The notes: generated by a model from the letters alone, not told the origin. Counted from the first letter of the stretch, positions 36,592-46,335 are shown. The stretch: DNA of 64,000 bases from Arthrobacter sp. efr-133-R2A-120 (GCF_030209835.1 NZ_JARVRF010000019.1:1-64000), one strand, 5' to 3'. Numbers and translations: made by a program.

Positions 36592-37194
36592 CTACAGGGT
36601 GCCCAGCAGCTCCTGCATTTCCTTGATCTCGGCCTCCTGGGCCGTCACGATATCCTTGCCGAGTTTGAGGGCATCGGCGTTCTCGCCCTCGGCGCCTTCC
36701 TTCTGTGCCATGGCCACGGCCCCTTGGTGGTGGGCGATCATGTGGGTCAGGAACAGCCTGGCTGCTTCTCGGCCTTGGGCGGCCTCGAGTTTCTTCAAGT
36801 CCTCGTTGTCCACCATTCCGTCCATGGCGTGTTCGCCCGACATCCCGGCGGGCTCGTTCCACTCCTTGAGCCAGCCCTCCATCTTCTCGATCTCGGGGGC
36901 TTGGGCTGCCTTGATCCTGCCGGCGAGCGCAGTCACTTGTGCAGGGACGCCCTTCTTGGCGAGCACAACATCGCTCATCTGAACGGCCTGGGCATGGTGG
37001 GGGATCATCATCCGGGCAAACCCTGCGTCCGCCGCGTTGTGGCCTCCGGCTGTGCCCGCGGCCGGACCGGATGGGGAGGCGCTTCCGTGGTTCATTCCCG
37101 GCATGCTGCTGTCACCGCCGGTTCCGGCCGAGCAGCCAGCAACTGCGATCGCTGTAGCCACAGTAAAGGTGGTCATGGTCAGGTTTTTTCTCAT
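36592..37194 (-). CDS. DUF305 lipoprotein
   Basis: A 200-residue exported lipoprotein with lipobox AIAVAGC and a Met/His/Gly/Ser-rich tether (SSMPGMNHGS). Two ferritin-like four-helix segments carry the paired DUF305 motifs FARMMIPHHAQAVQM and LTHMIAHHQGAVAMA, whose His and Met residues could bind copper or another metal. The ATG at 37194 is preferred over an upstream TTG. It lies downstream of the DUF6153 gene. Confidence 0.9.
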   Translation of the reverse strand: MRKNLTMTTFTVATAIAVAGCSAGTGGDSSMPGMNHGSASPSGPAAGTAGGHNAADAGFARMMIPHHAQAVQMSDVVLAKKGVPAQVTALAGRIKAAQAPEIEKMEGWLKEWNEPAGMSGEHAMDGMVDNEDLKKLEAAQGREAARLFLTHMIAHHQGAVAMAQKEGAEGENADALKLGKDIVTAQEAEIKEMQELLGTL

Positions 37195-37329
37195 GGTTTT
37201 GGGGTCCTTCAATCAATCGGCCTGCAGACTTGCGGCTGCGTGGGACGCGCACAGCAAGCCCACCTCGTGGGTGGCGCGTCATGGTGGAGTCTTGTGCGGC
37301 GGGCCGGCGGCTCGATGCGGCTGTGGATT

Positions 37330-37788
37330 TTACGTGCGACTGATGCAGAGATCACCCGGGGAAGGACTACCCGGGCGGTGCGAATATCCGGAGACCAGGA
37401 CGCCGCCCCCGGCGGTGCCCGCATTGGCATATGGGGGGACGCCGGGTAAAGGAGCTGTCAGCGTGTTGTGGCCCGGAGCAGGCACGCAGACGGCGTGCAA
37501 GGCCGACATTCCGGTGCAGGTGCCTGGGCAGGTGCAGGGCGCGGCGGGTGACGAAGTCGCGTGCTGAACTGCGGCTTCGTCCAGCAGCGACGCACGTTCA
37601 GCGTGCGTGTGGGCGCCATGCGACTGGCTCACGACGGCGGACTGGCTCACGACGGGGGTGGCGTGCATGCTGTGGCCACCCGCCATGACATGCATCCCGA
37701 CGATTCCGGCGATGATCGCCAGCAGTCCTGCCAACAGTCCTATGCGGAGAAGGAAGGCGGTGGCGCGGCCCCGTAGGGGGTCGGTCAT
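37330..37788 (-). CDS. DUF6153-like His/Cys-rich membrane-anchored protein
   Basis: A 152-residue protein with one N-terminal membrane segment (FLLRIGLLAGLLAIIAGIVG) followed by a His/Met-rich exported part (GMHVMAGGHSMHA, SHGAHTHAE) and a cysteine cluster (CTCPGTCTG). It resembles DUF6153 proteins, which occur beside DUF305 genes. GGAGG precedes the ATG, and a TATACT -10-like element lies upstream. A 6-residue duplication (VVSQSA/VVSQSH) comes from an 18-bp DNA repeat. A metal-related role is inferred. Confidence 0.65.
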   Translation of the reverse strand: MTDPLRGRATAFLLRIGLLAGLLAIIAGIVGMHVMAGGHSMHATPVVSQSAVVSQSHGAHTHAERASLLDEAAVQHATSSPAAPCTCPGTCTGMSALHAVCVPAPGHNTLTAPLPGVPPYANAGTAGGGVLVSGYSHRPGSPSPGDLCISRT

Positions 37789-37866
37789 GGTCTTCCTCCT
37801 TCCGCAGCTTGTGCGCTCTGTACCCAGGCTTTACGACGGTTCAACGAGTATAGGCGCAGTTCCGTT

Positions 37867-38694
37867 TCACCCCGCCATGGTCCGTCCCGTCATGGTCCTT
37901 GGCGGTTGCGCGGCTTTCGCGGCGGCGGCTTCGCGGGCAAGGAATGCTCCGAGCTCGCCGATGGTGCTCATCAAGGGCGCGGGGAAGACGACGGTGGTGT
38001 TCTTGTCCACGCCGATCTCCACCATGGACTGCAGGTTGCGCAACTGCAGCGCCAAAGGGTGGGCCATCATGGTGTCAGAGGCCATACCAAGTGCTGCGGC
38101 GGCGAGGGACTCGCCTTCGGCGGCGATGATCTTGGCGCGCTTCTCGCGCTCGGCCTCGGCCTGGCGGGCCATGGCGCGCTTCATGCTGTCCGGCAGTTGG
38201 ATGTCCTTGAGTTCCACGAGGGTCACTTCGACGCCCCATTCCAAGGTCAGTCCATCCAGGATCTGGCGGATGTTGGCATTGATGACATCCGTTTCCGCGA
38301 GCGTTTCGTCAAGCGTGTGCTGGCCCACCACCTTGCGCAGCGTGGTTTGCGCGATCTGGTCTATTGCGGCGTAGACGTTTTCGATGGCGAGGACGGATTT
38401 GATGGCGTCCACCACCCGAAAATACGCGACGGCGGAAATGTCCAGGCTGACGTTGTCCCGCGTGATGATGCCCTGGGACTGGATAGGCATGGTGACGATC
38501 CGCAGGGAGACTTTCCTCAACCGGTCGACGAACGGGATGATGAGGACAAGCCCCGGGGTCCGGAGGCCCTGGACCCTCCCAAGCCTCAACAGGACACCGC
38601 GCTCATACTGCGTGACAATGTGGACGGCCATCGCAAACCAGATGACCAGCAGGACAATCAAGACAATCAGCCAGGTGATGGCGTCCGCTGTCAT
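37867..38694 (-). CDS. slipin (stomatin/band-7 SPFH protein)
   Basis: A 275-residue SPFH-domain protein with one N-terminal membrane anchor (about 6-28). It has the family sequence QYERGVLLRLGRVQGLRTPG (about 30-49) and a helical oligomerisation region MKRAMARQAEAEREKRAKII. Slipins form large membrane-associated cages. No NfeD-type partner protease is adjacent. The C-terminus is Ala-rich. Confidence 0.9.
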   Translation of the reverse strand: MTADAITWLIVLIVLLVIWFAMAVHIVTQYERGVLLRLGRVQGLRTPGLVLIIPFVDRLRKVSLRIVTMPIQSQGIITRDNVSLDISAVAYFRVVDAIKSVLAIENVYAAIDQIAQTTLRKVVGQHTLDETLAETDVINANIRQILDGLTLEWGVEVTLVELKDIQLPDSMKRAMARQAEAEREKRAKIIAAEGESLAAAALGMASDTMMAHPLALQLRNLQSMVEIGVDKNTTVVFPAPLMSTIGELGAFLAREAAAAKAAQPPRTMTGRTMAG

Positions 38695-38860
38695 GGCCGC
38701 CCACCGGCTTCATCGCTTAGTGCTGATGCGTTCATGGCGGAGATCCTTCGGTGGCAGTGGAGGGAAAAGGGAGCCCACTTTCCGCAGCGAGGCAGGCGAA
38801 CCCGCTTACGTTGTATCTCCAGTAAATACCTTGGATTCGCGGAGTTGTAGGGCCACACAT

Positions 38861-38890
38861 GAAAGGAACGCCCCCTGGGACGTTCCTTTC
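38861..38890 (-). terminator. terminator after the small MCYGYN protein
   Basis: A perfect 10-bp stem (GAAAGGAACG / CGTTCCTTTC) with a 10-nt loop lies 11 nt after the stop codon at 38902. Confidence 0.8.
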
Positions 38891-38901
38891 AATTTCGTGG
38901 C

Positions 38902-39087
38902 TTAGACCCTTTCGCGGGTCCGGTCGATAACCGGCTCCGGATCGTTCGTGAACTCACGATGGCGGCGTGGGAAGGCCCAGAACATGAAGTCCTTCGCGTC
39001 CACCTTGGGCTCAGGGGGTTCCTCGGGTTCCTGTGAAGCATCTTTCCTGGTGTCCCGCCGGAAATCCTTGTTGTAGCCGTAGCACAT
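38902..39087 (-). CDS. small hypothetical protein
   Basis: A 61-residue charged protein starting MCYGYNKDFRRDTRKD, then a Glu/Pro-rich stretch (QEPEEPPEPKVD) and a C-terminal FMFWAFPRRHREFTNDPEP. A strong GGAGG lies 6 nt before the ATG and a clean terminator follows, so it looks like a real monocistronic gene. No function proposed. Confidence 0.65.
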   Translation of the reverse strand: MCYGYNKDFRRDTRKDASQEPEEPPEPKVDAKDFMFWAFPRRHREFTNDPEPVIDRTRERV

Positions 39088-39170
39088 CACAGACCTCCTT
39101 CTAGCAACTGCCTTTTAATCGTCCTCCCGATTCGGCAAGCAGTCCACCTTTCAGGGTCGGATCCGCATAT

Positions 39171-41903
39171 ATGGACAATGGAGGAGTGAAATCCCCACTC
39201 GGTCCGCGGAACGCCGCGCTCGCATACCGCCCTTTCGACCTGGACCGGATTGGCGCGGGTCTGGTCTTCGGAGAATCGCTGGGGGAACTCGCCGAAGCCC
39301 TCAGGGCGGGAGGATCGGCAGGAGCCGCCGTCGTGCAAGCGCCTCCGGGGACCGGCAAGACGACGCTCGTCCCGCCCTTGCTTGCCAATATGACGTTCGC
39401 CAACATCGCGGCCGGCGCCGTCACGGGGACAGAGCGCCCCCGGGTGATCGTGACCCAACCACGACGGGTCGCCGCGCGCTCTGCCGCACGGCGCCTCGCG
39501 GCCCTGGACGGTAGCCGGCTCGGCGATCGCGTCGGGTACACGGTCCGCGGAGAAAGCCAGGCGGGCCCCGGGACCATCATCGAGTTTGTCACTCCCGGAA
39601 TCCTCCTGCGCCGCCTGCTCGCCGATCCGGGACTTGAGACTGCCGGCGCTGTGATCCTGGACGAGGTTCACGAACGCGGCCTGGAGACAGACCTATTGCT
39701 CGGGATGCTTATTGAAGTCCGTGAGCTGCGGGACGACCTCACTCTCGTCGCGATGTCGGCAACCCTGGACGCGCCACGGTTTGCCGCGCTGATTGGTCGG
39801 AGCGTCGGAGAAGGTACGGACGAAAGGTCCGACGGCGGCGGGACGGCACCCGTCGTCGACTGTCCGTCCGCCCTGTATCCCTTGAAGGTGGACTGGGCGC
39901 CCACGTCCGCTCCACGGCTGGACGGACGCGGCGTAACCCGAGCCTTCCTGGACCATGTGGCGGACACGGCCGCGGCGTCGTACATGGACACGCTCGCAAC
40001 TGATCCGGATATTGACGCCCTCGTGTTCGTCCCGGGCGCGGGGGAAGTCTCCTACGTCGCTTCCCGGTTGCGCGCCCGCCTTGCTGCGAGGCTACCGGAC
40101 GCCGAGGTATTGGAGCTTCACGGCCAGGCAAGCCCGGCGGAACAAGACCGGGCGGTTTCCGGCCGTGAGCCCTGCGGACCTCCCCGGATTGTCATCTCGA
40201 CTGCCCTGGCCGAATCCTCCCTGACCGTTCCGGGAGTCCGGCTCGTCATCGACTCCGGACTGTCCCGTGAGCTGCGTCGTGACGCCAACCGCGGCATGTC
40301 CGGCCTCGTGACGGTCTCCTGCTCCCGCGCCTCCGCCGAACAGCGCGCCGGACGCGCGGCGCGCCAAGGGCCTGGACGGGTGGTCCGCTGCTACGAGCAA
40401 AAAGCGTACGGCGCTGCACCGGCGCACCCCACCCCGGAAATCGCGGCGGCGGACCTGACGGGAGCCGCGCTCGTCCTGGCCTGTTGGGGTTCACCGGGTG
40501 GCCGGGGACTGGCTCTTCCGGACGCACCGCCCCAAGGCGCGATGGACGACGCCATCGAGGTATTGGGAGAGCTTGGCGCGATTAGCCCAGACGGACTTGC
40601 CACGGACGTGGGAAAGACCCTGGCCAGGATTCCCGCCGATCCACGTTTGGCCCGCGCACTGCTGGATGGTGCCGCCACTGTCGGGCACCGCGCGGCTGCC
40701 GAGGCGGTCGCCCTCGTGGCAGGGGATCAGCGGGCTCCCGGAGCCGACCTGACGCGCCTCCTGGCCACACTCCGGGAAAGCAAGGACCCTGCCGCCCGGC
40801 GTTGGGCGGAGGATGTCCGCCGCATGGAGGCGATCGCGCGCCAGGAGGGACCCGGCGTCGGGCCTTCCCTGGCCGCGCCGCCAAGCCTGTCTTCACCGGC
40901 GAGTCCCGCCGAAGCCTTGGGGTTCGTCGTCGCGCTCGCGTTCCCGGACCGTGTGGCGCGCCGCGTTCAAGGCATCGGCCCTGAACGGTACCTGTTGACG
41001 TCCGGGACACGTGCCGGACTGCCGGCGGGCAGTCCGCTCGCCGGGCACGAGTGGCTTGCCGTGGCCGAAGTGTCCCGTGCGGAGGGCCGGGATGCGGCAG
41101 GCACCGGCGCAGTCATCCGTTCCGCCGCGCCCTTGGCGGCGGATGCGGCGGAAGCTGCCGCCAGCCACCTCCTGCGCGACACGATGGAGGCCGAATTCAA
41201 GCAGGGACGTGTCACCGCCAGGCGGGAACGGCGGCTGGGAGCGATCGTGCTTTCGTCGACGCCTGTACGGCCCTCCATCGACGACGGGCGCGCTGCCGTA
41301 GCCCGTGCCCTGGCGAAAGAGGGCTTGGGGACCATCGGATGGTCGACAGTAGCCGATGCCTTGCGCCGGCGACTGGCTTTGCTGCACAGGGAACTGGGCG
41401 ATCCGTGGCCGGACGTCTCCGAACCGGCGTTGCTGGCCCGGCTGGACAAGTGGCTGGCGCCGGAGCTCGAAGCCCTCGCAGGAGGCGCTGCTACGAGCGG
41501 GATCGACCTGGCAGAGCCGTTGCGGCGGCTTTTACCGTGGCCGGAAGCGGCCCGTCTCGGCGAGCTGGTGCCGGAATGGCTTGAGGTGCCGAGCGGCTCC
41601 CGGGTGCGGATCGACTATCCGGACGTGGCAGACGACGGCGGGCGGCCGGTAGTGGCCGTGAAGTTGCAGGAGTGCTTCGGCTGGGCTGCAACGCCCCGTT
41701 TGGTGGGCAGACGGGTACCGGTGCTGTTCCATCTTCTTTCTCCGGCCAGGCGCCCGCTGGCCGTGACAGATGACCTGTCTTCCTTTTGGTCCGGCCCGTA
41801 TGCCCAGGTCCGTGCCGAAATGCGCGGCCGCTATCCGAAGCATCCCTGGCCCGAGGACCCGTGGACAGCGCCCGCCACGGCCAGGACCAAGCGAAAGATG
41901 TGA
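39171..41903 (+). CDS. hrpB: ATP-dependent helicase HrpB
   Basis: A 910-residue DEAH-type superfamily 2 helicase of unclear cellular role. Motifs in order: Walker A APPGTGKTT, VTQPRRVAARS, DEVHERG, SATLD, and EQRAGRAARQGPG of the second RecA domain. It ends with a helical region and the HrpB C-terminal domain (FLLSPARRPLAVTDDL-like: LFHLLSPARRPLAVTDDLSS, last 20 shown; then FWSGPYAQVRAEMRGRYPKH and PWPEDP). The ATG at 39171 has no good ribosome binding site. GTG at 39186 directly abuts GGAGGA and is an alternative. Confidence 0.93.
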   Translation: MDNGGVKSPLGPRNAALAYRPFDLDRIGAGLVFGESLGELAEALRAGGSAGAAVVQAPPGTGKTTLVPPLLANMTFANIAAGAVTGTERPRVIVTQPRRVAARSAARRLAALDGSRLGDRVGYTVRGESQAGPGTIIEFVTPGILLRRLLADPGLETAGAVILDEVHERGLETDLLLGMLIEVRELRDDLTLVAMSATLDAPRFAALIGRSVGEGTDERSDGGGTAPVVDCPSALYPLKVDWAPTSAPRLDGRGVTRAFLDHVADTAAASYMDTLATDPDIDALVFVPGAGEVSYVASRLRARLAARLPDAEVLELHGQASPAEQDRAVSGREPCGPPRIVISTALAESSLTVPGVRLVIDSGLSRELRRDANRGMSGLVTVSCSRASAEQRAGRAARQGPGRVVRCYEQKAYGAAPAHPTPEIAAADLTGAALVLACWGSPGGRGLALPDAPPQGAMDDAIEVLGELGAISPDGLATDVGKTLARIPADPRLARALLDGAATVGHRAAAEAVALVAGDQRAPGADLTRLLATLRESKDPAARRWAEDVRRMEAIARQEGPGVGPSLAAPPSLSSPASPAEALGFVVALAFPDRVARRVQGIGPERYLLTSGTRAGLPAGSPLAGHEWLAVAEVSRAEGRDAAGTGAVIRSAAPLAADAAEAAASHLLRDTMEAEFKQGRVTARRERRLGAIVLSSTPVRPSIDDGRAAVARALAKEGLGTIGWSTVADALRRRLALLHRELGDPWPDVSEPALLARLDKWLAPELEALAGGAATSGIDLAEPLRRLLPWPEAARLGELVPEWLEVPSGSRVRIDYPDVADDGGRPVVAVKLQECFGWAATPRLVGRRVPVLFHLLSPARRPLAVTDDLSSFWSGPYAQVRAEMRGRYPKHPWPEDPWTAPATARTKRKM

Positions 41904-41972
41904 CTTCGGCTTGTCGGCAGTTCCAGCCATCTGGGTGGCATTCACAGGCTCGTTCTTTAGGATGCCACGGTG

Positions 41973-42725
41973 ATGAACATGGAATTGCGTCCCGCTGACC
42001 TGGCCAACGACTGGTGGCAAGCCGTGCTGCGGGGATTCGCGACGCAAGAGGTCCCGAACCTTGCGACACCTGTTGTGCTGGGCATCCTCGCTGCGGCCGT
42101 CGTGCTGAGCATCCCGCGGGCCACCTGGCGCTGGTTCGGCCTGTACGTGACGTTTGTGCATGAACTGGGCCACGCTTTCGCCGCCCTCATGACGGGGCGG
42201 GTTGTCCACGGGCTCCGGATCGGGCTGGACCACTCAGGACAGCTCCTGAGCAGCGGGCGCGGCAAGTTCGGGGCGGCCTGGTCCGGTTTCTGGGGCTATC
42301 CGAGTCCGGCGGTGGTAGGCGTGGCTCTCATCTGGTCCGTGTCGGCCGGGCGCTCGGGAGCGGCCATGTCCATCGGCGCGCTTGTGTTGCTGCTCGCACT
42401 GATTTTTCTGCGGAACTTCACCGGAATCTTCGTGGCGCTCCTGAGCGCGGCGATTGCCCAGCTGCTTGTCATGTTCGCCACTGCCTCGACGGTGAGCCAT
42501 GTGGTGCTGGGACTCGGCATAGCCCTCGAGGTGGGGGCCGTGCGGGATTGGTTCAAGGTGGCTTCGGTCCATACCCGCCGCCGGGACCGGCTTGCGTCGT
42601 CGGACGCCTACATCCTGGCCCGTGCCACCGGGGTGCCGTCCTTGCTGTGGCTGGTGGCTTTCGCCGTTGTCATTGCAGCGAGCGCGGCCTTTTCCGTTCG
42701 CCTGGTGTGGGTCATGCTCTCCTAA
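41973..42725 (+). CDS. M50-family membrane metallopeptidase-like protein
   Basis: A 250-residue membrane protein with about six hydrophobic segments. The zinc motif HELGH lies in VTFVHELGHAFAALMTGR (about 55-72), and GFWGYPSPAVVG resembles the M50 second half. AGGA precedes the ATG at 41973. The usual NPxxD motif is not obvious, so activity is uncertain. No candidate substrate gene adjoins. Confidence 0.75.
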   Translation: MNMELRPADLANDWWQAVLRGFATQEVPNLATPVVLGILAAAVVLSIPRATWRWFGLYVTFVHELGHAFAALMTGRVVHGLRIGLDHSGQLLSSGRGKFGAAWSGFWGYPSPAVVGVALIWSVSAGRSGAAMSIGALVLLLALIFLRNFTGIFVALLSAAIAQLLVMFATASTVSHVVLGLGIALEVGAVRDWFKVASVHTRRRDRLASSDAYILARATGVPSLLWLVAFAVVIAASAAFSVRLVWVMLS

Positions 42726-42838
42726 GCCTGCGGTTTCGGCACAGACGGCATGGATTGCTCTTGCCGTGCGCCGGTCCAGGGTGTGGAATCGGTTAGCAAA
42801 GGACGCGGGGGATCCGGCTTCTAACCCAGGAGGTGCTC

Positions 42839-45016
42839 ATGTCGGTGAAAGGCCCAGGCAGTGCGACGAAGGGGTCGAACCGGACCAACCCCGATCTTCG
42901 ACGCGCGGACCCCTCTTCGGCGCCGGCCGATCGGCCCGAGAATATCCGCAACGTCGTCCTGATTGGCCGCTCGGGCGCGGGAAAGACGATGCTGCTCGAA
43001 TCGCTCCTTTACGCTGCCGGCGTTGTGTCCCGCATGGGTTCGATCGTGGATGGCACCACTGTGAGTGACTCGGAAGCGACGGCCATCCACCAGCAGCGGT
43101 CCATCGGGCTATCCGCGGCGCCGCTGGTCTTCGACGACGTCAAAGTGAACCTTCTCGACACCCCGGGCTACGCCGATTTCATGGGAGAGTTGCGCGCGGG
43201 GCTGCGTGCCGCGGATGCGGCGTTGTTCGTGGTGTCGGCAGTTGACGGCGTCGACGCCGGAACCACCGCCCTCTGGGGCGAATGCGAGCGCGTTCGCATG
43301 CCTCGGGCAGTCGTCATCAGCCGGCTTGACCATCCGCGGGCGAACTACGATGCTGTCCTGGCCGAATGCCGGGCCGCCTTCGGTGATTCCGTCCTTCCCC
43401 TTCACTTGCCTGTCCGCAAGCGTGACGCCGTCTCGGGAGTGCTCGGGCTGCTTTCGGGCTCGGTATCGGAGTACACCTCCGGGGAGCCCAGACCTGCTGT
43501 CCGTCCGGCGACCGCGGAGGAACTGGCCGGCGCGGAGGGTGTCCGGGGGGAACTCATCGAGGGCATCATCTCCGAGAGCGAGGACGAGACCTTGATGGAC
43601 CGGTACCTCGGAGGCGAGGAGGTCCCCATCGACACGCTCGTGGAAGACTTGGAGACCGCGATCGTCCGGGGGACGTTCTTTCCCGTGCTGGCCAGCTCCT
43701 CGGTGACCGGGGTCGGCACGGCCGAACTGCTGGAAGTGCTGACCAGGGCGTTTCCGTCTCCAACCGAGGGAAGCCTCCCGACGGTAACCGACCTGGGAGG
43801 GACACCTGTCGCACCACTGACCTGCGATCCGGACGGTCCGCTCCTTGGCGAGGTCGTGCGGACTACCGTTGACCCGTTCCTGGGACGGGTGTGCTTGGTC
43901 CGGGTCTTCTCAGGGACGCTTCGCGAGGACTCCGCCGTGCATGTAGGCGGGCACGGCCTGGCCGAACGCGGCCACCCCGACCACGACAGCGACGAGCGGA
44001 TCACTCATCTCTACTCGCCGCTGGGCTCCAACCTTCGGCCCGTACAGTTTGCCGTGGCCGGGGACATTTGCGCGCTGGCGAAGGTGGCGAGCGCCGAGAC
44101 GGGAGACACCGTTTCCGCCCGCGAGTCTCCATTGCTCGTGGAAACCTGGGACATGCCCGAACCGCTGATGCCAGTGGCGATCGAAGCGGCCTCGCACGGA
44201 GATGAGGATGCGCTGTCCAAGAGCCTTGCGAAGGTCGCGGCAGGAGATCCTACCCTTCGGGTGGAGCGCAACTCCGAGACACACCAACTGGTCCTGTGGT
44301 GCATGGGCGAGGCCCACTCGGAGGCAGTCCTGGACCGCTTGCGGGAACAGGGGGTGAAGCTGCAGACCGTGGATGTCATCACGCCGCTCCGGGAGACATT
44401 CGCCGCACAGGCCGCCGGCCACGGGCGCTATGTCAAACAATCCGGCGGCCACGGACAGTACGCGATTTGCGATATCGAAGTGGAACCACTTGAACGCGGC
44501 GGAGGCTTCGAGTTCGTCGACAGGATCGTTGGTGGGGTCATTCCCGGGACGTACGTTGTGTCGGTCGAGAAAGGCGTCCGGGCCCAGATGGGCAAGGGGG
44601 TGCGGGCAGGTTTCCCGGTGGTCGACATCAGGGTGACCCTGGTAGGCGGCAAGACGCACAGCGTCGATTCATCGGACGCGGCTTTCCAGGCGGCCGGCGC
44701 GTTGGCATTGCGGGAGGCCGCCGCGGCGGGCAGCATTCAACTCCTTGAACCGATTTCGGCCGTGACGGTCCTTGTGGCCGACGATTACGTGGGTGCGGTC
44801 ATGAGCGATCTGTCCTCCCGCCGCGGGCGCGTCACCGGGACGACGTCCGTGGGCGGCGAGAGGACCGAGATCAGCGCCGAAGTCCCGGAACAGGAACTGC
44901 TGCGATACGCGATCGTGCTGCGGGGACTGACGGCGGGAAGCGGTCGGTTCCGCCGTGAGTACTTGCGGCATGAGCCGCTGCCTCCCGGCATCGCCGTTGC
45001 CGCGGCGAAAGCCTGA
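42839..45016 (+). CDS. fusA2: elongation factor G-like protein EF-G2
   Basis: A 725-residue EF-G paralogue with the five-domain layout. G1 is GRSGAGKT and G3 is DTPGYADF. Switch I reads QRSIGLS, where EF-G has RGITI, so the Mg-binding Thr is missing. G4 reads SRLDH instead of NKxD. An ideal AGGAGG lies 6 nt before the ATG at 42839. It matches the actinobacterial EF-G2 class rather than the essential translocase. The altered G motifs suggest a regulatory or ribosome-independent GTP-binding role; this is inferred. Confidence 0.88.
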   Translation: MSVKGPGSATKGSNRTNPDLRRADPSSAPADRPENIRNVVLIGRSGAGKTMLLESLLYAAGVVSRMGSIVDGTTVSDSEATAIHQQRSIGLSAAPLVFDDVKVNLLDTPGYADFMGELRAGLRAADAALFVVSAVDGVDAGTTALWGECERVRMPRAVVISRLDHPRANYDAVLAECRAAFGDSVLPLHLPVRKRDAVSGVLGLLSGSVSEYTSGEPRPAVRPATAEELAGAEGVRGELIEGIISESEDETLMDRYLGGEEVPIDTLVEDLETAIVRGTFFPVLASSSVTGVGTAELLEVLTRAFPSPTEGSLPTVTDLGGTPVAPLTCDPDGPLLGEVVRTTVDPFLGRVCLVRVFSGTLREDSAVHVGGHGLAERGHPDHDSDERITHLYSPLGSNLRPVQFAVAGDICALAKVASAETGDTVSARESPLLVETWDMPEPLMPVAIEAASHGDEDALSKSLAKVAAGDPTLRVERNSETHQLVLWCMGEAHSEAVLDRLREQGVKLQTVDVITPLRETFAAQAAGHGRYVKQSGGHGQYAICDIEVEPLERGGGFEFVDRIVGGVIPGTYVVSVEKGVRAQMGKGVRAGFPVVDIRVTLVGGKTHSVDSSDAAFQAAGALALREAAAAGSIQLLEPISAVTVLVADDYVGAVMSDLSSRRGRVTGTTSVGGERTEISAEVPEQELLRYAIVLRGLTAGSGRFRREYLRHEPLPPGIAVAAAKA

Positions 45017-45019
45017 GGC

Positions 45020-45691
45020 TCAGCCGTTCTTTCGAAGGAACGCTGACACCGGAGCCGCCAATGAGGCTCCCACCTCCCCAGCGCTCTTCTTGACCCCGAC
45101 ACGTGCAAAGGAATGGTCGCCGCCTTCCCACCACTCGATAATGGCGGTGGGTCCAATCCGCGCCACGACGTTTTCGAGCAGCTCGGGCGTCGCGAAGGTG
45201 TCCCGGGTGCCCTGCAGAAAGAGCATGGGCAGCGTGAGCCCGTAAAGGTGCTCGTCCCGGAGCTTCTCCGGTTTTCCCGGCGGGTGCAGGGGGTAGCCGA
45301 GGTAGACGAGTCCCGCGGCGGGCATACCTTCGGCGACCGCCATCGACGCCATGCGACCACCGAAGGACTTGCCGGCTGCCCACAGCGGTTCGCCCTCCGA
45401 ACGGGACGCCGCTTCCGCCATGACGGCCCGCCATGCCGCGATCGCGGCAGGCGGCCGGTCGGGGAACCGCTTGCCGGCTTCCCGGTAAGGGAAGTTGAAG
45501 CGCAAAGTCGCGACGCCGTCGTCGTTCAACGCTTGCGCGAGTCCGCCCAGGAACGGGTGCTCCATGCCTGCCCCGGCCCCGTGGGCGAGAACAAGGGTCG
45601 CGACCGGTTTGTCCGGCCTTGCGTGGATACCGGAGATCGGTGCGCCGTCGACGTCGATCGTGACACGGGATTCGGCGATGCTCATGCTCAC
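45020..45691 (-). CDS. alpha/beta hydrolase, KANL3/Tex30-like
   Basis: A 223-residue cytosolic alpha/beta hydrolase. It has LVLAHGAGAGMEHPFL, the nucleophile elbow GKSFGG, the acid loop QGTRDTFATP and a catalytic His in EGGDHSF. The family has no settled substrate. Its ATG overlaps the stop of the YciO/Sua5 gene by 4 nt, so the two are coupled. It converges on EF-G2 with a 3-nt gap. Confidence 0.82.
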   Translation of the reverse strand: MSMSIAESRVTIDVDGAPISGIHARPDKPVATLVLAHGAGAGMEHPFLGGLAQALNDDGVATLRFNFPYREAGKRFPDRPPAAIAAWRAVMAEAASRSEGEPLWAAGKSFGGRMASMAVAEGMPAAGLVYLGYPLHPPGKPEKLRDEHLYGLTLPMLFLQGTRDTFATPELLENVVARIGPTAIIEWWEGGDHSFARVGVKKSAGEVGASLAAPVSAFLRKNG

Positions 45692-46308
45692 TCGAATCGG
45701 GAGGGATCGCCGGTGCCGCGCCTGACCACTTCGGCCGTGCCGCTCGAGAAGTCCACCACGGTTGTCGGCTCCGCGCCGGTGTCCCCGGAATCGATCACGG
45801 CTTCCACCAGATTGTCCAGGCGTTCCTTGATTTCCCAGCCTTGGGTCAAGGGCTCCTCCTCGTCGGGGAGCAGCAAGGTGCTGGAAAGGAGCGGTTCGCC
45901 CAGTTCGGCCAGCAGGGCCTGGACAAAATTATGGTCCGGAATCCGCACGCCCACGGTCTTTTTCTTGGGGTGCAGGAGCCGGCGCGGCACTTCCTTCGTT
46001 GCAGGCAAGATGAATGTGTAGCTTCCGGGGGTGACGGCCTTGATGCTTCGGAACACATCGTTGTCGATCATGACGAACTGCCCGAGCTGCGCGAAGTCCT
46101 TGCAGACCAAGGTGAAATGGTGTTTGCTGTCGAGCTGCCGGATTGAGCGGATCCGATCGAGGGCTTCCCTGTTGCCGATTTGCGCCCCGAGTGCGTAGCA
46201 GGAATCGGTGGGGTAGGCGATGAGCCCGCCGGACTGGAGGATATTCACCACCTGGGCAATTGCGCGTGGTTGTGGGTCCTGGGGGTGGACATCGAAGAAT
46301 CTTGCCAT
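45688..46308 (-). CDS. Sua5/YciO/YrdC-family protein
   Basis: A 206-residue protein with the YrdC fold that binds double-stranded RNA and nucleotides. It has IAYPTDSCYALG near the start (YPTDT-like), SKHHFTLVCKD, PGSYTFILPAT and VGVRIPDH. It is closer to YciO than to the threonylcarbamoyl-AMP synthase Sua5/TsaC, so the tRNA t6A role is uncertain. Confidence 0.8.
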   Translation of the reverse strand: MARFFDVHPQDPQPRAIAQVVNILQSGGLIAYPTDSCYALGAQIGNREALDRIRSIRQLDSKHHFTLVCKDFAQLGQFVMIDNDVFRSIKAVTPGSYTFILPATKEVPRRLLHPKKKTVGVRIPDHNFVQALLAELGEPLLSSTLLLPDEEEPLTQGWEIKERLDNLVEAVIDSGDTGAEPTTVVDFSSGTAEVVRRGTGDPSRFE

Positions 46309-46335
46309 GCCACGAGCTTACGGGCAGGCAGTACT

